DNA of 64,000 bases from Vibrio sp. CK2-1. GTDB lineage: Bacteria; Pseudomonadota; Gammaproteobacteria; Enterobacterales; Vibrionaceae. The first letter of the stretch is position 1. Every line of letters starts with the position of its first letter. The stretch is taken from positions 248,001-312,000 of the forward strand of contig NZ_JAKKCJ010000004.1 of the NCBI RefSeq assembly GCF_021726515.1, in the 5' to 3' direction. A model generated the notes under the pieces. The model was not told the origin of the DNA. It searched no databases and saw only the letters and a program-made list of their open reading frames with translations. The position numbers and the translations under genes were made by a program. Shown here piece after piece: positions 37,199 to 46,214 of this stretch.

Positions 37199-37269
37199 TA
37201 ACAAGTTTTTTAAGAGGGATTTGCAACGCGTGGCATTTTTACTCTTACCAAACATCTAATATGTTAGAT
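37199..37269 (+). mobile_element. Truncated attC-like site of Vibrio chromosomal-integron type
   Basis: TAACAA (37199-37204), AAGAGGGATTT (37212-37222) and GCAACGCGTGGC (37223-37234) appear in the order and spacing of the left half of the long attC repeats of Vibrio superintegrons (VCR-like). The usual right half (CCCTTA...GCGTTA) is missing. Instead ATCTAATATGTTAGAT follows, ending in GTTAGAT (37263-37269), which fits the GTTRRRY core. It looks like a decayed or internally deleted attC. Recognition is from memory of these repeats. Confidence 0.6.
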
Positions 37270-37289
37270 CTTCTAATATTGAGGCTCCG

Positions 37290-37499
37290 ATGAAATTTCT
37301 CCATCAGTATAAAATAAGCATTCTTTTCTGTATCAGCGGTATGTTGTGTTTAATTGCTTATAACATCATCGGTTCATACGTAGATGAGAAAGGGATCTTA
37401 ATTGAGCCATTTGCGCTCATTCCTTTATTTTGGCTTTTTCAGCTACTGGCGCTGGTGGCTTTGGTTATTACCTTCCTTAGACATAAAAAGACTCTTTAA
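37290..37499 (+). CDS. DUF3955-like small membrane protein
   Basis: 69 residues with two membrane helices (about 9-29 and 42-62). The pattern LCLIAYNIIGSYVDEKGILIEPFALIPLFWLF matches the DUF3955 family as I remember it. Function unknown. GAGG precedes ATG; terminator at 37524-37553. It lies directly after the attC-like remnant and may belong to the same imported segment. Confidence 0.72.
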   Translation: MKFLHQYKISILFCISGMLCLIAYNIIGSYVDEKGILIEPFALIPLFWLFQLLALVALVITFLRHKKTL

Positions 37500-37523
37500 A
37501 TCTAGCTTTCATCACTTAAACAA

Positions 37524-37553
37524 AAAATGCCGCTTCAAATGAAGCGGCATTTT
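37524..37553. terminator. Bidirectional intrinsic terminator
   Basis: AAAATGCCGCTTCA pairs perfectly with TGAAGCGGCATTTT; it serves the converging DUF3955 and PhnA-domain genes. Confidence 0.88.
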
Positions 37554-37578
37554 ATTGATTCAGTAATATTGGTAGTAA

Positions 37579-38148
37579 TTACTTCTTACGGCAGTACTCA
37601 GCAATGATGTACATTGATTGGCCGTTGGCTTTACCAGATACTAATTTAGGGTCATCTGATAAGCTGATACCGCGTACGACAGTACCTTGTTTGATTACTT
37701 GAGAAGAACCTTTGATTGGGAGATCTTTAATGATGGTCACGTCGTCGCCTTTTTTAAGCTCTACACCGTTTACGTCACGAGGTTTTTCTTCATCTTCGTC
37801 CATGCCAGTTTCGGCCCAGTTCTTGACCTCATCTTCCATGTACATCATATCTAAAAGCTCATTTGCCCAGGTTTCGCCTTTACGAGAAAGGTGGGTCAGT
37901 TGACGCCATGCTAGAACTTGTACTTGTGGTACTTGGCTCCACATGCTGTCGTTAAGGCAACGCCAGTGGTTTACATCCATGTCTTCTGGTGACTCAACTT
38001 GTGCGCGGCAAGTATCACAAAGCATTGCTGCGTAATCGACTGTGATTTGAGTTTGCGGCGCAACAGCCAAAGGCGCTAATGAAGAAGTTGAAGAGCAAAG
38101 CTCACATTTCGATTCGCAACGTTCAAGTAGCGTAGCTTCTGTAGACAT
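37579..38148 (-). CDS. PhnA/YjdM-domain zinc-ribbon protein
   Basis: 189 residues. An N-terminal zinc ribbon is suggested by CESKCELC and LCDTC (Cys near 11, 15, 18, 44, 47). A linker region (about 60-120) is followed by the PhnA domain RDVNGVELKKGDDVTIIKDLPIKGSSQVIKQGTVV, which aligns well with E. coli YjdM. It is longer than YjdM (about 111 residues) by a central insertion. Despite the name, a role in phosphonate use is not established. Own transcript on the minus strand. Confidence 0.85.
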   Translation of the reverse strand: MSTEATLLERCESKCELCSSTSSLAPLAVAPQTQITVDYAAMLCDTCRAQVESPEDMDVNHWRCLNDSMWSQVPQVQVLAWRQLTHLSRKGETWANELLDMMYMEDEVKNWAETGMDEDEEKPRDVNGVELKKGDDVTIIKDLPIKGSSQVIKQGTVVRGISLSDDPKLVSGKANGQSMYIIAEYCRKK

Positions 38149-38260
38149 AGTGTTTACCTAATTTGGTCAGGGTTTAATTTTGAGCCGCTATTATCCATGT
38201 TATCCATAGAATTTAAAGGGGAATGTCTATTTTAGGCCATTTTATGACGTTTAGGTTAAT

Positions 38261-38473
38261 TTACACCTGAAACATTTTAGCTAAGGTCAGTTTCTCTTGT
38301 TCAGTTAATACTGGAGAGGAAAAATCGTGAACGGCTTCCATTTCATCTAGGAATTGTTGAACTTTGGCGAGCTGTTTTGGGTTCATTTCTACCATGCGTT
38401 CGATAATATTATCCAGCTGTTCAGATGAAGAATCTTGCGAGATCTGCGTTTGATGTGACATTGGAGTTTGCAT
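38261..38473 (-). CDS. Hypothetical small acidic protein
   Basis: 70 residues, with a Gln/Ser-rich start followed by a helical stretch (SEQLDNIIERMVEMNPKQLAKVQQFLDEMEAVHDF) and LTLAKMFQV at the end. No family recognised. AAGGATGG touches the first ATG (38482) and sits at a better distance from ATG 38473, so the latter was chosen. Confidence 0.6.
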   Translation of the reverse strand: MQTPMSHQTQISQDSSSEQLDNIIERMVEMNPKQLAKVQQFLDEMEAVHDFSSPVLTEQEKLTLAKMFQV

Positions 38474-38625
38474 AGGGTCCATCCTTAAAATCGATATTAT
38501 TTGAGAGTGTCGGGAAATGTAGCCAAAGCGACCGACTAATAAGAGTTATATCAACAATTATGGACGGATTGTTTAATTTGTGTAAAATTGGCGCCAAATA
38601 TTCCATTGGAATGAGAAAGGGTAAT

Positions 38626-38820
38626 ATGAGTAAGTTAATTTTTTGGATTGTATTGATTGGCGTTGGTGTTGGTATCGGCATTAATTACCAAGATGAAATT
38701 TTAGATATGCTGAATATGCGCGATATGGAAAATCTTTATGACCATATTGAAGATGCTGCAGATAGTGTTCAAAACGGTACGGATTCTTTATCAGATACCG
38801 TTAGTGAATTAGCTGAATAA
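38626..38820 (+). CDS. Small single-helix membrane protein with acidic tail
   Basis: 64 residues: a glycine-rich helix (IFWIVLIGVGVGIGI, about 4-19) and then an acidic helical tail with the pattern DHIEDAADSVQNGTDSLSDTVSELAE. No family recognised. AAAGGG lies about 4 bases before ATG 38626; longer frames upstream lack a ribosome site. Strong terminator follows. Confidence 0.65.
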   Translation: MSKLIFWIVLIGVGVGIGINYQDEILDMLNMRDMENLYDHIEDAADSVQNGTDSLSDTVSELAE

Positions 38821-38849
38821 CGCAGATAGTTTTAGCAATCTGTTGAACA

Positions 38850-38885
38850 AAAAAATAGCCCGCATTGATTGCGGGCTATTTTTTG
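38850..38885. terminator. Bidirectional intrinsic terminator
   Basis: AAAATAGCCCGCA and TGCGGGCTATTTT form a perfect stem with A-run and T-run. It lies between the converging small membrane gene and pstS-like gene. Confidence 0.88.
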
Positions 38886-38896
38886 TTGGAAATCAA

Positions 38897-39715
38897 TTAA
38901 CGCTTAACGGCGGAATAACCGTAGCTTTCGATAAGTTGCTGCCCTTCTTTTGATAGCACGTAGTCTAAAAACTTCTCTGCACGCTCTTCTAGGTGATCCT
39001 TTTTATATATGATCAAGAAAGGGCGAGCTAACTTGTATTTACCGTTGGCAATGTTTTCTTGCGTCGGTTTAATACCTTCTAATTCTACTGCTTTAATCGA
39101 ACGATCAATTGACCCCATTGAAACAAACCCGATGGCTTGTGGGTTATTGTTAATCAGCGTTTTCATCATACCGTTGCTGTTTACAACTAAACTTTTAGCA
39201 TTAATGTTAGAAACACTTTGTCCATTGATGACTTTGGTTAAACCTAGTTGTGTTTCAAAGCTATAACGAGAACCTGATGATGCTTCACGAGTGACAACCG
39301 CAATCGCTTGATCTGCGCCGCCCACTTCTTTCCAGTTTTTTATTTCACCTAGGTAAATTTTAGCCAGTTGATCGCGCGTTAGGCTTTGAACTGGGTTTTG
39401 AATGTTGGTGGCAACCGCAATGCCATCATGGGCAATTGGTACAATAGCAACTTGTTCGTTCGCTTCTGCTTCTGTTAGGTAGCGAGAACTCATACCAAAA
39501 TCTGCCACGCCTTTTTCAGCAAGCACAATCCCAGCCGTCGAATCGACACCTTGAACGGCAATGTAATCTTCCGGGTGGGCTTGGTTATATTTTTCGGCTA
39601 GTACATCCATAACTCGTGTAACGGACGTAGAACCAGAGACAACAATTTGTTTGGCCTGAACAGCGGAAACAAAGAGTACTGAAGATAAAAGGGTAGCCAG
39701 TAAAGCTCGAAACAT
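38897..39715 (-). CDS. pstS: Phosphate-binding protein, PstS-like
   Basis: 272 residues. A signal peptide (about 1-21, ending VQA) is followed by a PBP-like fold: VVSGSTSVTRVMDVLAEKY, GVADFGMSSRYLTEAE, IAHDGIAVATN, LGEIKNWKEVGG and REASSGSRYSFE, all phosphate-contact regions of the short Vibrio/Pseudomonas-type PstS. It binds phosphate in the periplasm for an ABC importer. The permease genes are not adjacent. TTG at 39727 is rejected because GGAG lies 6 bases before ATG 39715. A Pho box stands 57 bases upstream. Confidence 0.9.
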   Translation of the reverse strand: MFRALLATLLSSVLFVSAVQAKQIVVSGSTSVTRVMDVLAEKYNQAHPEDYIAVQGVDSTAGIVLAEKGVADFGMSSRYLTEAEANEQVAIVPIAHDGIAVATNIQNPVQSLTRDQLAKIYLGEIKNWKEVGGADQAIAVVTREASSGSRYSFETQLGLTKVINGQSVSNINAKSLVVNSNGMMKTLINNNPQAIGFVSMGSIDRSIKAVELEGIKPTQENIANGKYKLARPFLIIYKKDHLEERAEKFLDYVLSKEGQQLIESYGYSAVKR

Positions 39716-39772
39716 GTAGTTCTCCAATATGATTAACGGCAGTAAAACTTGCAGTCATTCTATGTCGTTTGT

Positions 39773-39790
39773 GTGACAGTTTTGTGACTG
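39773..39790 (-). promoter_or_regulatory. Pho box (PhoB-binding site) upstream of pstS-like gene
   Basis: On the minus strand the 18 bases read CAGTCACAAAACTGTCAC, matching the Pho box consensus (CTGTCATAWAWCTGTCAY) at 16 of 18 positions as I align it. A further partial half-site (ACGACAT) follows downstream. It predicts induction by phosphate starvation. Confidence 0.75.
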
Positions 39791-39876
39791 AAATATTCCA
39801 ATACTCACTATTTAATTAAGGGTAAAAATAACGTGAAATTCTGATGAGTGATTTATACTCATAGTGGAGGTCTACT

Positions 39877-40242
39877 ATGATCAATGAATTAGATTGGCGT
39901 CGATTACTTAAGCGCTGCGAACAACTCTGTCATTATCGAAATGGCAGTGTGCCTGTTGGTCAAGGGAAAGCTTGTTTTGATAGTGATGAAGCCACTAAAG
40001 TTTTGATTTTTTCTAATGCGGTCTTTTCGGTTGATTCACTGCATTGCAGCCACACTATTGAAGTTGCTAAGTTAGATTACGATGAAAACCATGAAATGTG
40101 GGAGTTGTATATTAATAGCGCTGAAGATGCTTCGTTGGCCGAGCCTGAATGGTTGCCACATCCGGTTCATTTTGCTCATGCTAATCCGATGATCTTATTA
40201 TCGGTTATTGAAAAAGATGCGGAAGAATGTATCTGGCGGTAG
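39877..40242 (+). CDS. Hypothetical protein
   Basis: 121 residues, soluble, with three Cys in the first 35 residues and two in the middle and end. The segment EVAKLDYDENHEMWELYINSAED resembles DUF3024-type small proteins, but I am not sure. TGGAGG precedes ATG. Divergent from the pstS-like gene and followed by a terminator shared with rnb. Confidence 0.65.
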   Translation: MINELDWRRLLKRCEQLCHYRNGSVPVGQGKACFDSDEATKVLIFSNAVFSVDSLHCSHTIEVAKLDYDENHEMWELYINSAEDASLAEPEWLPHPVHFAHANPMILLSVIEKDAEECIWR

Positions 40243-40272
40243 GGCGTTTTAATAAAGTATATAAAGCAAGAA

Positions 40273-40310
40273 AAAGGCTACCGCATAACAAATGGGTAGC
40301 CTTTAGTTTT
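40273..40310. terminator. Bidirectional intrinsic terminator
   Basis: AAAGGCTACC (40273-40282) and GGTAGCCTTT (40295-40304) form the stem between the hypothetical gene and rnb. Confidence 0.8.
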
Positions 40311-40327
40311 TCGATTAGCGCATCAAA

Positions 40328-42358
40328 TTATTCAGAAGCAGCTTCGTCTTGAGTCGGTTCAACGGACTCTGGCAGTGGTGCAAATTTCTGAGTGGGTACC
40401 GCTAAGATATTACGGTTATCGATGCTAACGCTTAACAGGCTAACTTCAATCACATCGCCAAGTTTAAACTCAAGGTTACCGTCAATTTCGATAGTGCCTA
40501 AATCACGCGATGCTGAAATTCGCTCTTTATTATCGATGATTTTAGAGCAAGGTATAAAGACCGCAGCGCCATTTTCGAGTAAACGAGCACGGGCTCCAGC
40601 ACGATTAATATCAAAAATTTCAGCTTGGTATTTAGTACCTTTTTCTGGTTCATTGATTAACGTGCGCGCGTATAACCAATCCGAGACATTACGTTCTGCC
40701 ATGCCATGATAACGACGGCAAAGTGATAACTCCGCACCGACAGTTTCATCTGGCGTTTGCACTGGCGCTTTATCTAAAATGAGCGCTTTCAACATGCGGT
40801 GGTTGATCATGTCGCCGTACTTACGAATTGGTGACGTCCAAGTAGCGTAAATATCTAATCCCATTGCAAAGTGTTGCTCGGGTTTATGATTAATTTCACT
40901 GTAGGCTTGGAATTTACGAATACGGTTGTCTAGGTATTTCTCATTTTGCGCGGTTAACCAACGGCGTAGGGCGCTGAAACCTTCTAATGTTACAATGCTT
41001 TCTTCAGTAAATGGCAATTCACCTTCTGGATTAATCAGTGAAAGCACGTCTTTTACTTTATCTTCTTTAAAGCCTGCGTGAGTGTTGAAAATACCGGATT
41101 CGAATTTTTCTTTCAGCACTGTACCAGCACAGATATTCGCGGTGATCATGGATTCTTCAACTAACTTGTTCGCAGTACGACGCATGTCTGCATGAATCGC
41201 AATTACATCGTTATCTTCACTCAGTTCAAAGCGGTAGTCTGGACGATCTGGGAATACCACCGCATTGTTTTGACGCCATTCACTGCGCGCTTGTGCAAAC
41301 TTATGCAGAGTAGAGACTACGTTGGTGATAGTTTCATTTGGCTGCCATTCATCGCAAGCGCCGGTTTCTAACCAATCAGAAACGTGGTCATAAACAAGGC
41401 GAGCATGCGATTTGATGTTCGCTGCGAAGAATTGGATATCATTACCAATTACGCCATCTTTGCCTACGGTTACGCTACAGCATAGAGCGGCACGCAGTTC
41501 ATCTTGCTTCAATGAACATAAATCATCGGCTAGATCACGAGGTAGCATTGGAATATTGCGACCTGGAAGGTAGATAGTGAAGCCGCGCTTTCTTGCTACC
41601 GCATCCATATCTGAATCCGGTGTGATGTAGGCGGTAGGATCAGCAATCGCAATCGTCAGTTTGAAATCACCGTTTTCTAATTGCTCTGCATAAAGGGCAT
41701 CATCCATATCTTTGGTTGATGCGCCATCAATCGTTACGAATGGAGTACTTGTCAGATCAATGCGCTCTAAAGCTTCATCGTCTTTTAATTGCCACTCTTG
41801 GCCTTCTTCTAAACCTTGTGGTTCACAATTCGGTAAATCGTTTTGTGCCAGTGTTACCCACCAAGGCGCAATTTTATCATCGGCATCGGTAATTTTTTCT
41901 GAGATTTCAACGAAAAAGTTATCTTTGTTAGAATTTTTATCAAGAGGGTGGTCAACAAGGTGTGCAACAACCCAGTCACCATCTTTCAATGTTTCAGGGT
42001 TCACTCCTTTGCGCGCTTTCGCTTTTAAAGAGATTTTTTTTAGTTGCGGATGATCTGGCACGACATTTAAGCGGCCTTTGAACAACTTAATGCGAGCAAT
42101 AAAACGGGTAAGAGAAGCTTCAACCAATTCATCTGGTTCTGCACTTTCTTTATCGTTTTCAGTACGAATAATCGCGATAACCTTGTCACCATGAATACAT
42201 TTCTTCATAGAAGCGGGTGGGATGAAATAGCTCGTCTTGCTATCCACTTCTAAAAAACCGAATGCTTTATCGGTCGCTTTTACCGTACCTTCTTTTTTAG
42301 GCAGGTTTTCTTTCATTTGTTGTTTAAGTTGAGCGAGTAACGGATTGTCTGAAAACAT
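40328..42358 (-). CDS. rnb: Exoribonuclease II
   Basis: 676 residues, slightly longer than E. coli RNase II. Two N-terminal cold-shock-like domains are followed by the RNB catalytic domain starting near residue 205, with the metal-binding Asp cluster in [18 protein letters not shown] and [15 protein letters not shown], and DICAGTV-type core segments. A C-terminal S1 domain (about 575-655) ends it. It degrades single-stranded RNA 3' to 5' in the cytoplasm. It is divergent from deaD with a 417-base gap. Confidence 0.95.
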   Translation of the reverse strand: MFSDNPLLAQLKQQMKENLPKKEGTVKATDKAFGFLEVDSKTSYFIPPASMKKCIHGDKVIAIIRTENDKESAEPDELVEASLTRFIARIKLFKGRLNVVPDHPQLKKISLKAKARKGVNPETLKDGDWVVAHLVDHPLDKNSNKDNFFVEISEKITDADDKIAPWWVTLAQNDLPNCEPQGLEEGQEWQLKDDEALERIDLTSTPFVTIDGASTKDMDDALYAEQLENGDFKLTIAIADPTAYITPDSDMDAVARKRGFTIYLPGRNIPMLPRDLADDLCSLKQDELRAALCCSVTVGKDGVIGNDIQFFAANIKSHARLVYDHVSDWLETGACDEWQPNETITNVVSTLHKFAQARSEWRQNNAVVFPDRPDYRFELSEDNDVIAIHADMRRTANKLVEESMITANICAGTVLKEKFESGIFNTHAGFKEDKVKDVLSLINPEGELPFTEESIVTLEGFSALRRWLTAQNEKYLDNRIRKFQAYSEINHKPEQHFAMGLDIYATWTSPIRKYGDMINHRMLKALILDKAPVQTPDETVGAELSLCRRYHGMAERNVSDWLYARTLINEPEKGTKYQAEIFDINRAGARARLLENGAAVFIPCSKIIDNKERISASRDLGTIEIDGNLEFKLGDVIEVSLLSVSIDNRNILAVPTQKFAPLPESVEPTQDEAASE

Positions 42359-42775
42359 AGAAAATTCTTTATGAGTTTTTTAGGGGATTTATTCTGGTGA
42401 CACTATAATGATTGCACCAATGGATTACCACTGTATTACTTTAAACAAAGATAAAATGCAGCTTTAAAGTTGTTGCGGTTTGTGTTGAATAATAAAAATG
42501 TAACCTTGGTGACGGCTAGACGTCTAAAATTAAAGAGATGGGAGAGTTTTTTATAGAATTTGGCCTGATTAGAACAAAAATGTGATGAAATTCAATTTTT
42601 CCTAGCTTTTTTTGTGTTTATCAGGCAGAATGCGCCTCCCTTAATGATGTCCCGAAACAGCTTAAGGCGTTTTCTACCTAGTCCATGATATGTATGGATA
42701 CTAGATGTTAGGGTAGGTATTAGAGGTAGTAGAGCTTAATGGGACCGAAATTTTCCTTAAATAAGTAGGAACCCC
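42359..42775 (+). promoter_or_regulatory. rnb-deaD divergent region including a long structured deaD leader
   Basis: This gene-free 417 bases should contain both divergent promoters. From about 42660 to 42745 the sequence can fold into nested hairpins, such as TAGTCCAT ... ATGGATACTA within CTACCTA ... TAGGGTAG. Just before deaD, TTCCT (42753-42757) can pair with AGGAA (42767-42771), hiding the ribosome site. Long leaders are known for E. coli deaD and fit cold-shock or autoregulation. Confidence 0.45.
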
Positions 42776-44650
42776 ATGTCAGAAAATCAAATCAAATTCG
42801 TCGATCTTGATCTAAACGAAAACCTTCTATCTGCACTTAACTCTATGGGCTTTGAAACCCCAACTCCAATTCAAGCTGCATCTATTCCTTTCCTTTTAGA
42901 AGGTAAAGATGCACTAGGTAAAGCACAAACCGGTACTGGTAAAACAGCCGCGTTCTCTTTACCAGTTCTAAATAAAATCGATCTAGGTCAACACAAGCCA
43001 CAAGCCATCGTTATGGCACCCACTCGTGAGCTTGCGATTCAAGTAGCAGCAGAAATCAAAACGCTTGGCCAAAAAATTAAAGGTTTAAAAGTAATCGAAA
43101 TCTACGGTGGTGCTTCTATCGTTGATCAAATGCGTGCGCTTAAAAATGGCTCACACATTGTTGTTGGTACTCCTGGTCGTGTTAAAGATTTAATCAATCG
43201 TCGCACTCTACATCTTGATGAAGTGAAAACTTTCGTTCTTGATGAAGCCGATGAAATGCTAAAAATGGGCTTTGTTGATGATGTAACTTGGATCATGGAA
43301 CAAGCACCAGAAACAGCACAACGTGTACTATTCTCTGCAACTATGCCTCCGATGGTTAAAACCATTGTTGATCGTTTCCTACGTAACCCAGCTCGTGTTG
43401 ACGTTGCTGGTGAAAACCGTACTGTTGCTAAAGTTGAGCAGCAATACTGGGTAGTGAAGGGCGTAGAAAAAGACGAAGCAATGACTCGTCTACTTGAAAC
43501 TGAAGATACTGATGCTTCAATCGTATTCGTTCGTACTCGTCAAGATACTGAGCGTCTATCTGATTGGTTATCTGCTCGCGGCTTTAAGTCTGCAGCATTG
43601 CACGGTGATATTCCTCAAGCACAACGTGAACGTACTGTTGATAACATCAAGCGTGGCGTAATTGATATCCTAGTGGCAACAGACGTTGTTGCTCGTGGTC
43701 TTGATGTTCCACGTATTACTCACGTATTCAACTACGATATCCCATTCGATACTGAATCATACATCCACCGTATTGGTCGTACTGGCCGTGCTGGACGTAC
43801 TGGTAAAGCAGTATTGTTGGTTCGTACAAACCAAATTCGTATGCTTCGCACTATTGAGCGTGTGACTAAATCAAGCATGGAAGAAATCCAACTTCCTAAC
43901 CGCGATAAAGTAGCTGAAGCTCGTCTAGTTAAGCTAAGTGCTGAGCTAGAAGCTGAAAAAACAAATAACTCAATTGCAAACTTTGCAGAGTTAATTGAAA
44001 AACTTCAAGCGTCTTTAGAAGTGGATGCAGCAACACTTGCAGCAATTCTTCTTCAACGTCAGCAAGGTAAGCGCCCATTATTCTACACTGGCCCAGATCC
44101 AATGATTGAAGCAATTGAGCGTGATAACAAGCGTCGTAAAGAGCGTCGTGAAAACCCACGTGATGCAGGTGGTCGTGACGGTGGTCGTTCATTCGGCGGC
44201 ACTAAGCAAGATTGGGATACTTACCAATTACAAGTTGGCCGTGACAGCGGTGTTCAAGTGAAAGATATCGTAGGCGCACTTGCTAACGAACTTGGCTTAA
44301 CTAAGCATTCAATCGGTGCAATCAAACTTGCTCAAGGTCATACGTTTGTTCAGCTTCCTAAAGCAATGACTTCAGAGGTGGCTGGTAAACTTAAGAAATT
44401 ACGTATTCGTCAGAAAGAAGTTGGCGCAGTAGTGTGTGACTTTGATGACTTCCGTGAATCACGTGGCCCGCGTTCTGGTGGTCCTCGTCGTGACGGCGGT
44501 CGTGATGGTGGCGGTTTCCGTGGTCGTGGTGGTGAAGGTCATCGTGGTCGTCGTGAAGGTGGTTCTGGTAATGGTGAGCGTCGTTTCGATCGTAACCGTG
44601 GCCCGAAACCAGCTGGTAAGCCAGCACCACGCGGTAACCGTGAAGGTTAA
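42776..44650 (+). CDS. deaD: Cold-shock DEAD-box RNA helicase DeaD/CsdA
   Basis: 624 residues. Q motif GFETPTPIQ, Walker A AQTGTGKT, motif Ia PTRELAIQ, motif II VLDEADEML, motif III FSATMP, and motifs V-VI ATDVVARGLDVPRIT and HRIGRTGRAGRTG. A DbpA-like RNA-binding domain (about 478-555) and a Gly/Arg-rich tail (about 560-624) follow, as in E. coli DeaD. It unwinds RNA duplexes in ribosome assembly and mRNA decay. GTAGGA lies 5 bases before ATG. Codon use is strongly biased, as in highly expressed genes. Confidence 0.95.
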   Translation: MSENQIKFVDLDLNENLLSALNSMGFETPTPIQAASIPFLLEGKDALGKAQTGTGKTAAFSLPVLNKIDLGQHKPQAIVMAPTRELAIQVAAEIKTLGQKIKGLKVIEIYGGASIVDQMRALKNGSHIVVGTPGRVKDLINRRTLHLDEVKTFVLDEADEMLKMGFVDDVTWIMEQAPETAQRVLFSATMPPMVKTIVDRFLRNPARVDVAGENRTVAKVEQQYWVVKGVEKDEAMTRLLETEDTDASIVFVRTRQDTERLSDWLSARGFKSAALHGDIPQAQRERTVDNIKRGVIDILVATDVVARGLDVPRITHVFNYDIPFDTESYIHRIGRTGRAGRTGKAVLLVRTNQIRMLRTIERVTKSSMEEIQLPNRDKVAEARLVKLSAELEAEKTNNSIANFAELIEKLQASLEVDAATLAAILLQRQQGKRPLFYTGPDPMIEAIERDNKRRKERRENPRDAGGRDGGRSFGGTKQDWDTYQLQVGRDSGVQVKDIVGALANELGLTKHSIGAIKLAQGHTFVQLPKAMTSEVAGKLKKLRIRQKEVGAVVCDFDDFRESRGPRSGGPRRDGGRDGGGFRGRGGEGHRGRREGGSGNGERRFDRNRGPKPAGKPAPRGNREG

Positions 44651-44680
44651 GCTTGATAACTCTTTAAGCTAAAAATACTA

Positions 44681-44714
44681 AAGCCGAGATAGCATTTGTT
44701 ATCTCGGCTTTTTT
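44681..44714 (+). terminator. Intrinsic terminator of deaD
   Basis: AAGCCGAGATA (44681-44691) pairs with TATCTCGGCTT (44700-44710), with T-run to 44714. Confidence 0.88.
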
Positions 44715-44754
44715 ATGTCTGACATTTAATTTAATTACTAAAAGAAATCATCCC

Positions 44755-44768
44755 TTGTTTTAGATCAA
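44755..44768 (+). promoter_or_regulatory. Candidate FNR-box upstream of ackA
   Basis: TTGTT-TTAG-ATCAA matches the FNR consensus TTGAT-N4-ATCAA with one mismatch. A TATAAT -10-like box follows near 44857-44865. The site is about 135 bases before the ackA start. It predicts oxygen-dependent control. Confidence 0.4.
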
Positions 44769-44901
44769 GCAAATCATTTCCCATTGCTGAAACTACCAAA
44801 ATAAAGTTGAAAGATTAAAAAAATATTGAATAATGTAATGAAACTTACACGCAAACTATAATATAGTGTAGATATCTACAGACCGCACAAAAGAGAAACT
44901 C

Positions 44902-46092
44902 ATGTCAAACAAATACGTATTAGTAATCAACTCGGGCAGTTCTTCATTAAAATTCGCTGTCATTGATTCTCAAACAGGTGAGGCCGCTTTAACCGGCTTA
45001 GGTGAATGTTTCGGGTTAGAAGACTCAAGAATGAGTTGGAAGTATCAAGGGAATAAACAAGAAGTTTCCATTGTAGGTGAAGAAAATCACCATCAACTAG
45101 CAATTAAAAAATTGGTCGATATTGTTAATGAATACAACCTGACCAATGATGTTATTGCGATTGGTCACCGTATTGTTCATGGTGGTGAGAAGTTCACTAA
45201 AACGGTTCAGATTGACCAACAAGTATTAAAAGATATCGAATCAGTAAAAGAACTTGCTCCACTTCATGCTCCAGCCAATGTCATTGGTATTAAAGCCGCT
45301 CTAGAAGCTTTCCCATCTCTTCCTCAATTCGCTGTATTCGACACCGCTTTCCATCAAACCATGCCACCAAAAGCCTACACAGGCGCGATTGATAAGAAAC
45401 TATACGATGAGTATGCGATCCGTCGTTATGGCTTCCACGGTACAAGTCACTACTTTGTAAGTCGTGAAGCCGCTAAGATGATCAACAAGCCGGTTGATGA
45501 GTGTAGCTTTATCTCTGTTCACTTAGGTAATGGTGCTTCGGTTTGTGCAATTAAAGACGGCAAGAGTGTTGATACTAGTATGGGCTTCACACCACTTGCT
45601 GGCCTAATGATGGGTACACGTTGTGGTGATTTAGATCCAGGTATCATCGAGTTCTTGATCAACAAAGGTTGGTCTGCAGAAAAAGTATTCGATACGCTAA
45701 ACAAAAAATCTGGTTTCCTAGGTGTATCCGGCTTAACTTCTGATGCTCGTGGCGTTTTAGAAGCAATGGAAGAAGGGCATGAAGGGGCTAAACTGGCATT
45801 CCAAGTGTTTACTTACCGCGTTGCTAAATACATCGGTTCTTACATGGTGGCATTAGATAACCTAGACGGTATTATCTTTACTGGCGGTATCGGTGAAAAC
45901 TCACTACCAATTCGTAGTGAAATTCTTAGTTACCTTAAGATCTTCGGTTACAAAGAAAATGCTCAAGCGGATGCTGATGCACGCTTTGGTGAAGAGGGTA
46001 TTATTACTACTGAAGACTCTCCAGTTGCTATGGTTATCCCAACTAATGAAGAGTTTGTGATTGCTCAAGAATCTGTTGCTTTAATGAAGTAA
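44902..46092 (+). CDS. ackA: Acetate kinase
   Basis: 396 residues. VLVINSGSSSLKF at the start is the family signature, GHRIVHGGEKF signature 2, and the ATPase-fold motifs FHGTSHYFVSREA, VHLGNGASVCAIKDGKSVDTSMGFTPLAGLMMGTRCGDLDPG and FTGGIGENS are intact. It makes ATP and acetate from acetyl phosphate. No pta follows: a terminator stands 60 bases downstream and then a minus-strand gene. Many gammaproteobacteria have ackA-pta together, so this may be a stand-alone second copy. Confidence 0.95.
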   Translation: MSNKYVLVINSGSSSLKFAVIDSQTGEAALTGLGECFGLEDSRMSWKYQGNKQEVSIVGEENHHQLAIKKLVDIVNEYNLTNDVIAIGHRIVHGGEKFTKTVQIDQQVLKDIESVKELAPLHAPANVIGIKAALEAFPSLPQFAVFDTAFHQTMPPKAYTGAIDKKLYDEYAIRRYGFHGTSHYFVSREAAKMINKPVDECSFISVHLGNGASVCAIKDGKSVDTSMGFTPLAGLMMGTRCGDLDPGIIEFLINKGWSAEKVFDTLNKKSGFLGVSGLTSDARGVLEAMEEGHEGAKLAFQVFTYRVAKYIGSYMVALDNLDGIIFTGGIGENSLPIRSEILSYLKIFGYKENAQADADARFGEEGIITTEDSPVAMVIPTNEEFVIAQESVALMK

Positions 46093-46154
46093 TGATCTGA
46101 GGTTGTTGATCTTGAAAGATTAGCAGCCTTAATATTCCAAGATTGAGCCAATAA

Positions 46155-46181
46155 AAAAGCGAGCTGTGAGGCTCGCTTTTG
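46155..46181. terminator. Intrinsic terminator after ackA
   Basis: AAAAGCGAGC (46155-46164) pairs with GCTCGCTTTT (46171-46180). Confidence 0.85.
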
Positions 46182-46214
46182 TGTATCTATTGCTTAGAAA
46201 ACGAAAAAATTTAA

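Noticed and set aside
36594..37500. Prophage or insertion sequence remnant
   Set aside because: No transposase, integrase, phage gene or terminal inverted repeats; the attC-like remnant explains the foreign look better.
38560..38625. Longer start of the small single-helix membrane protein
   Set aside because: The 22 extra codons have no ribosome site, while AAAGGG stands just before ATG 38626.
43929..44630. Histidine-rich open frames on the minus strand inside deaD
   Set aside because: They mirror the codon bias of the Arg/Gly-rich tail of deaD, lack ribosome sites and have extreme composition.
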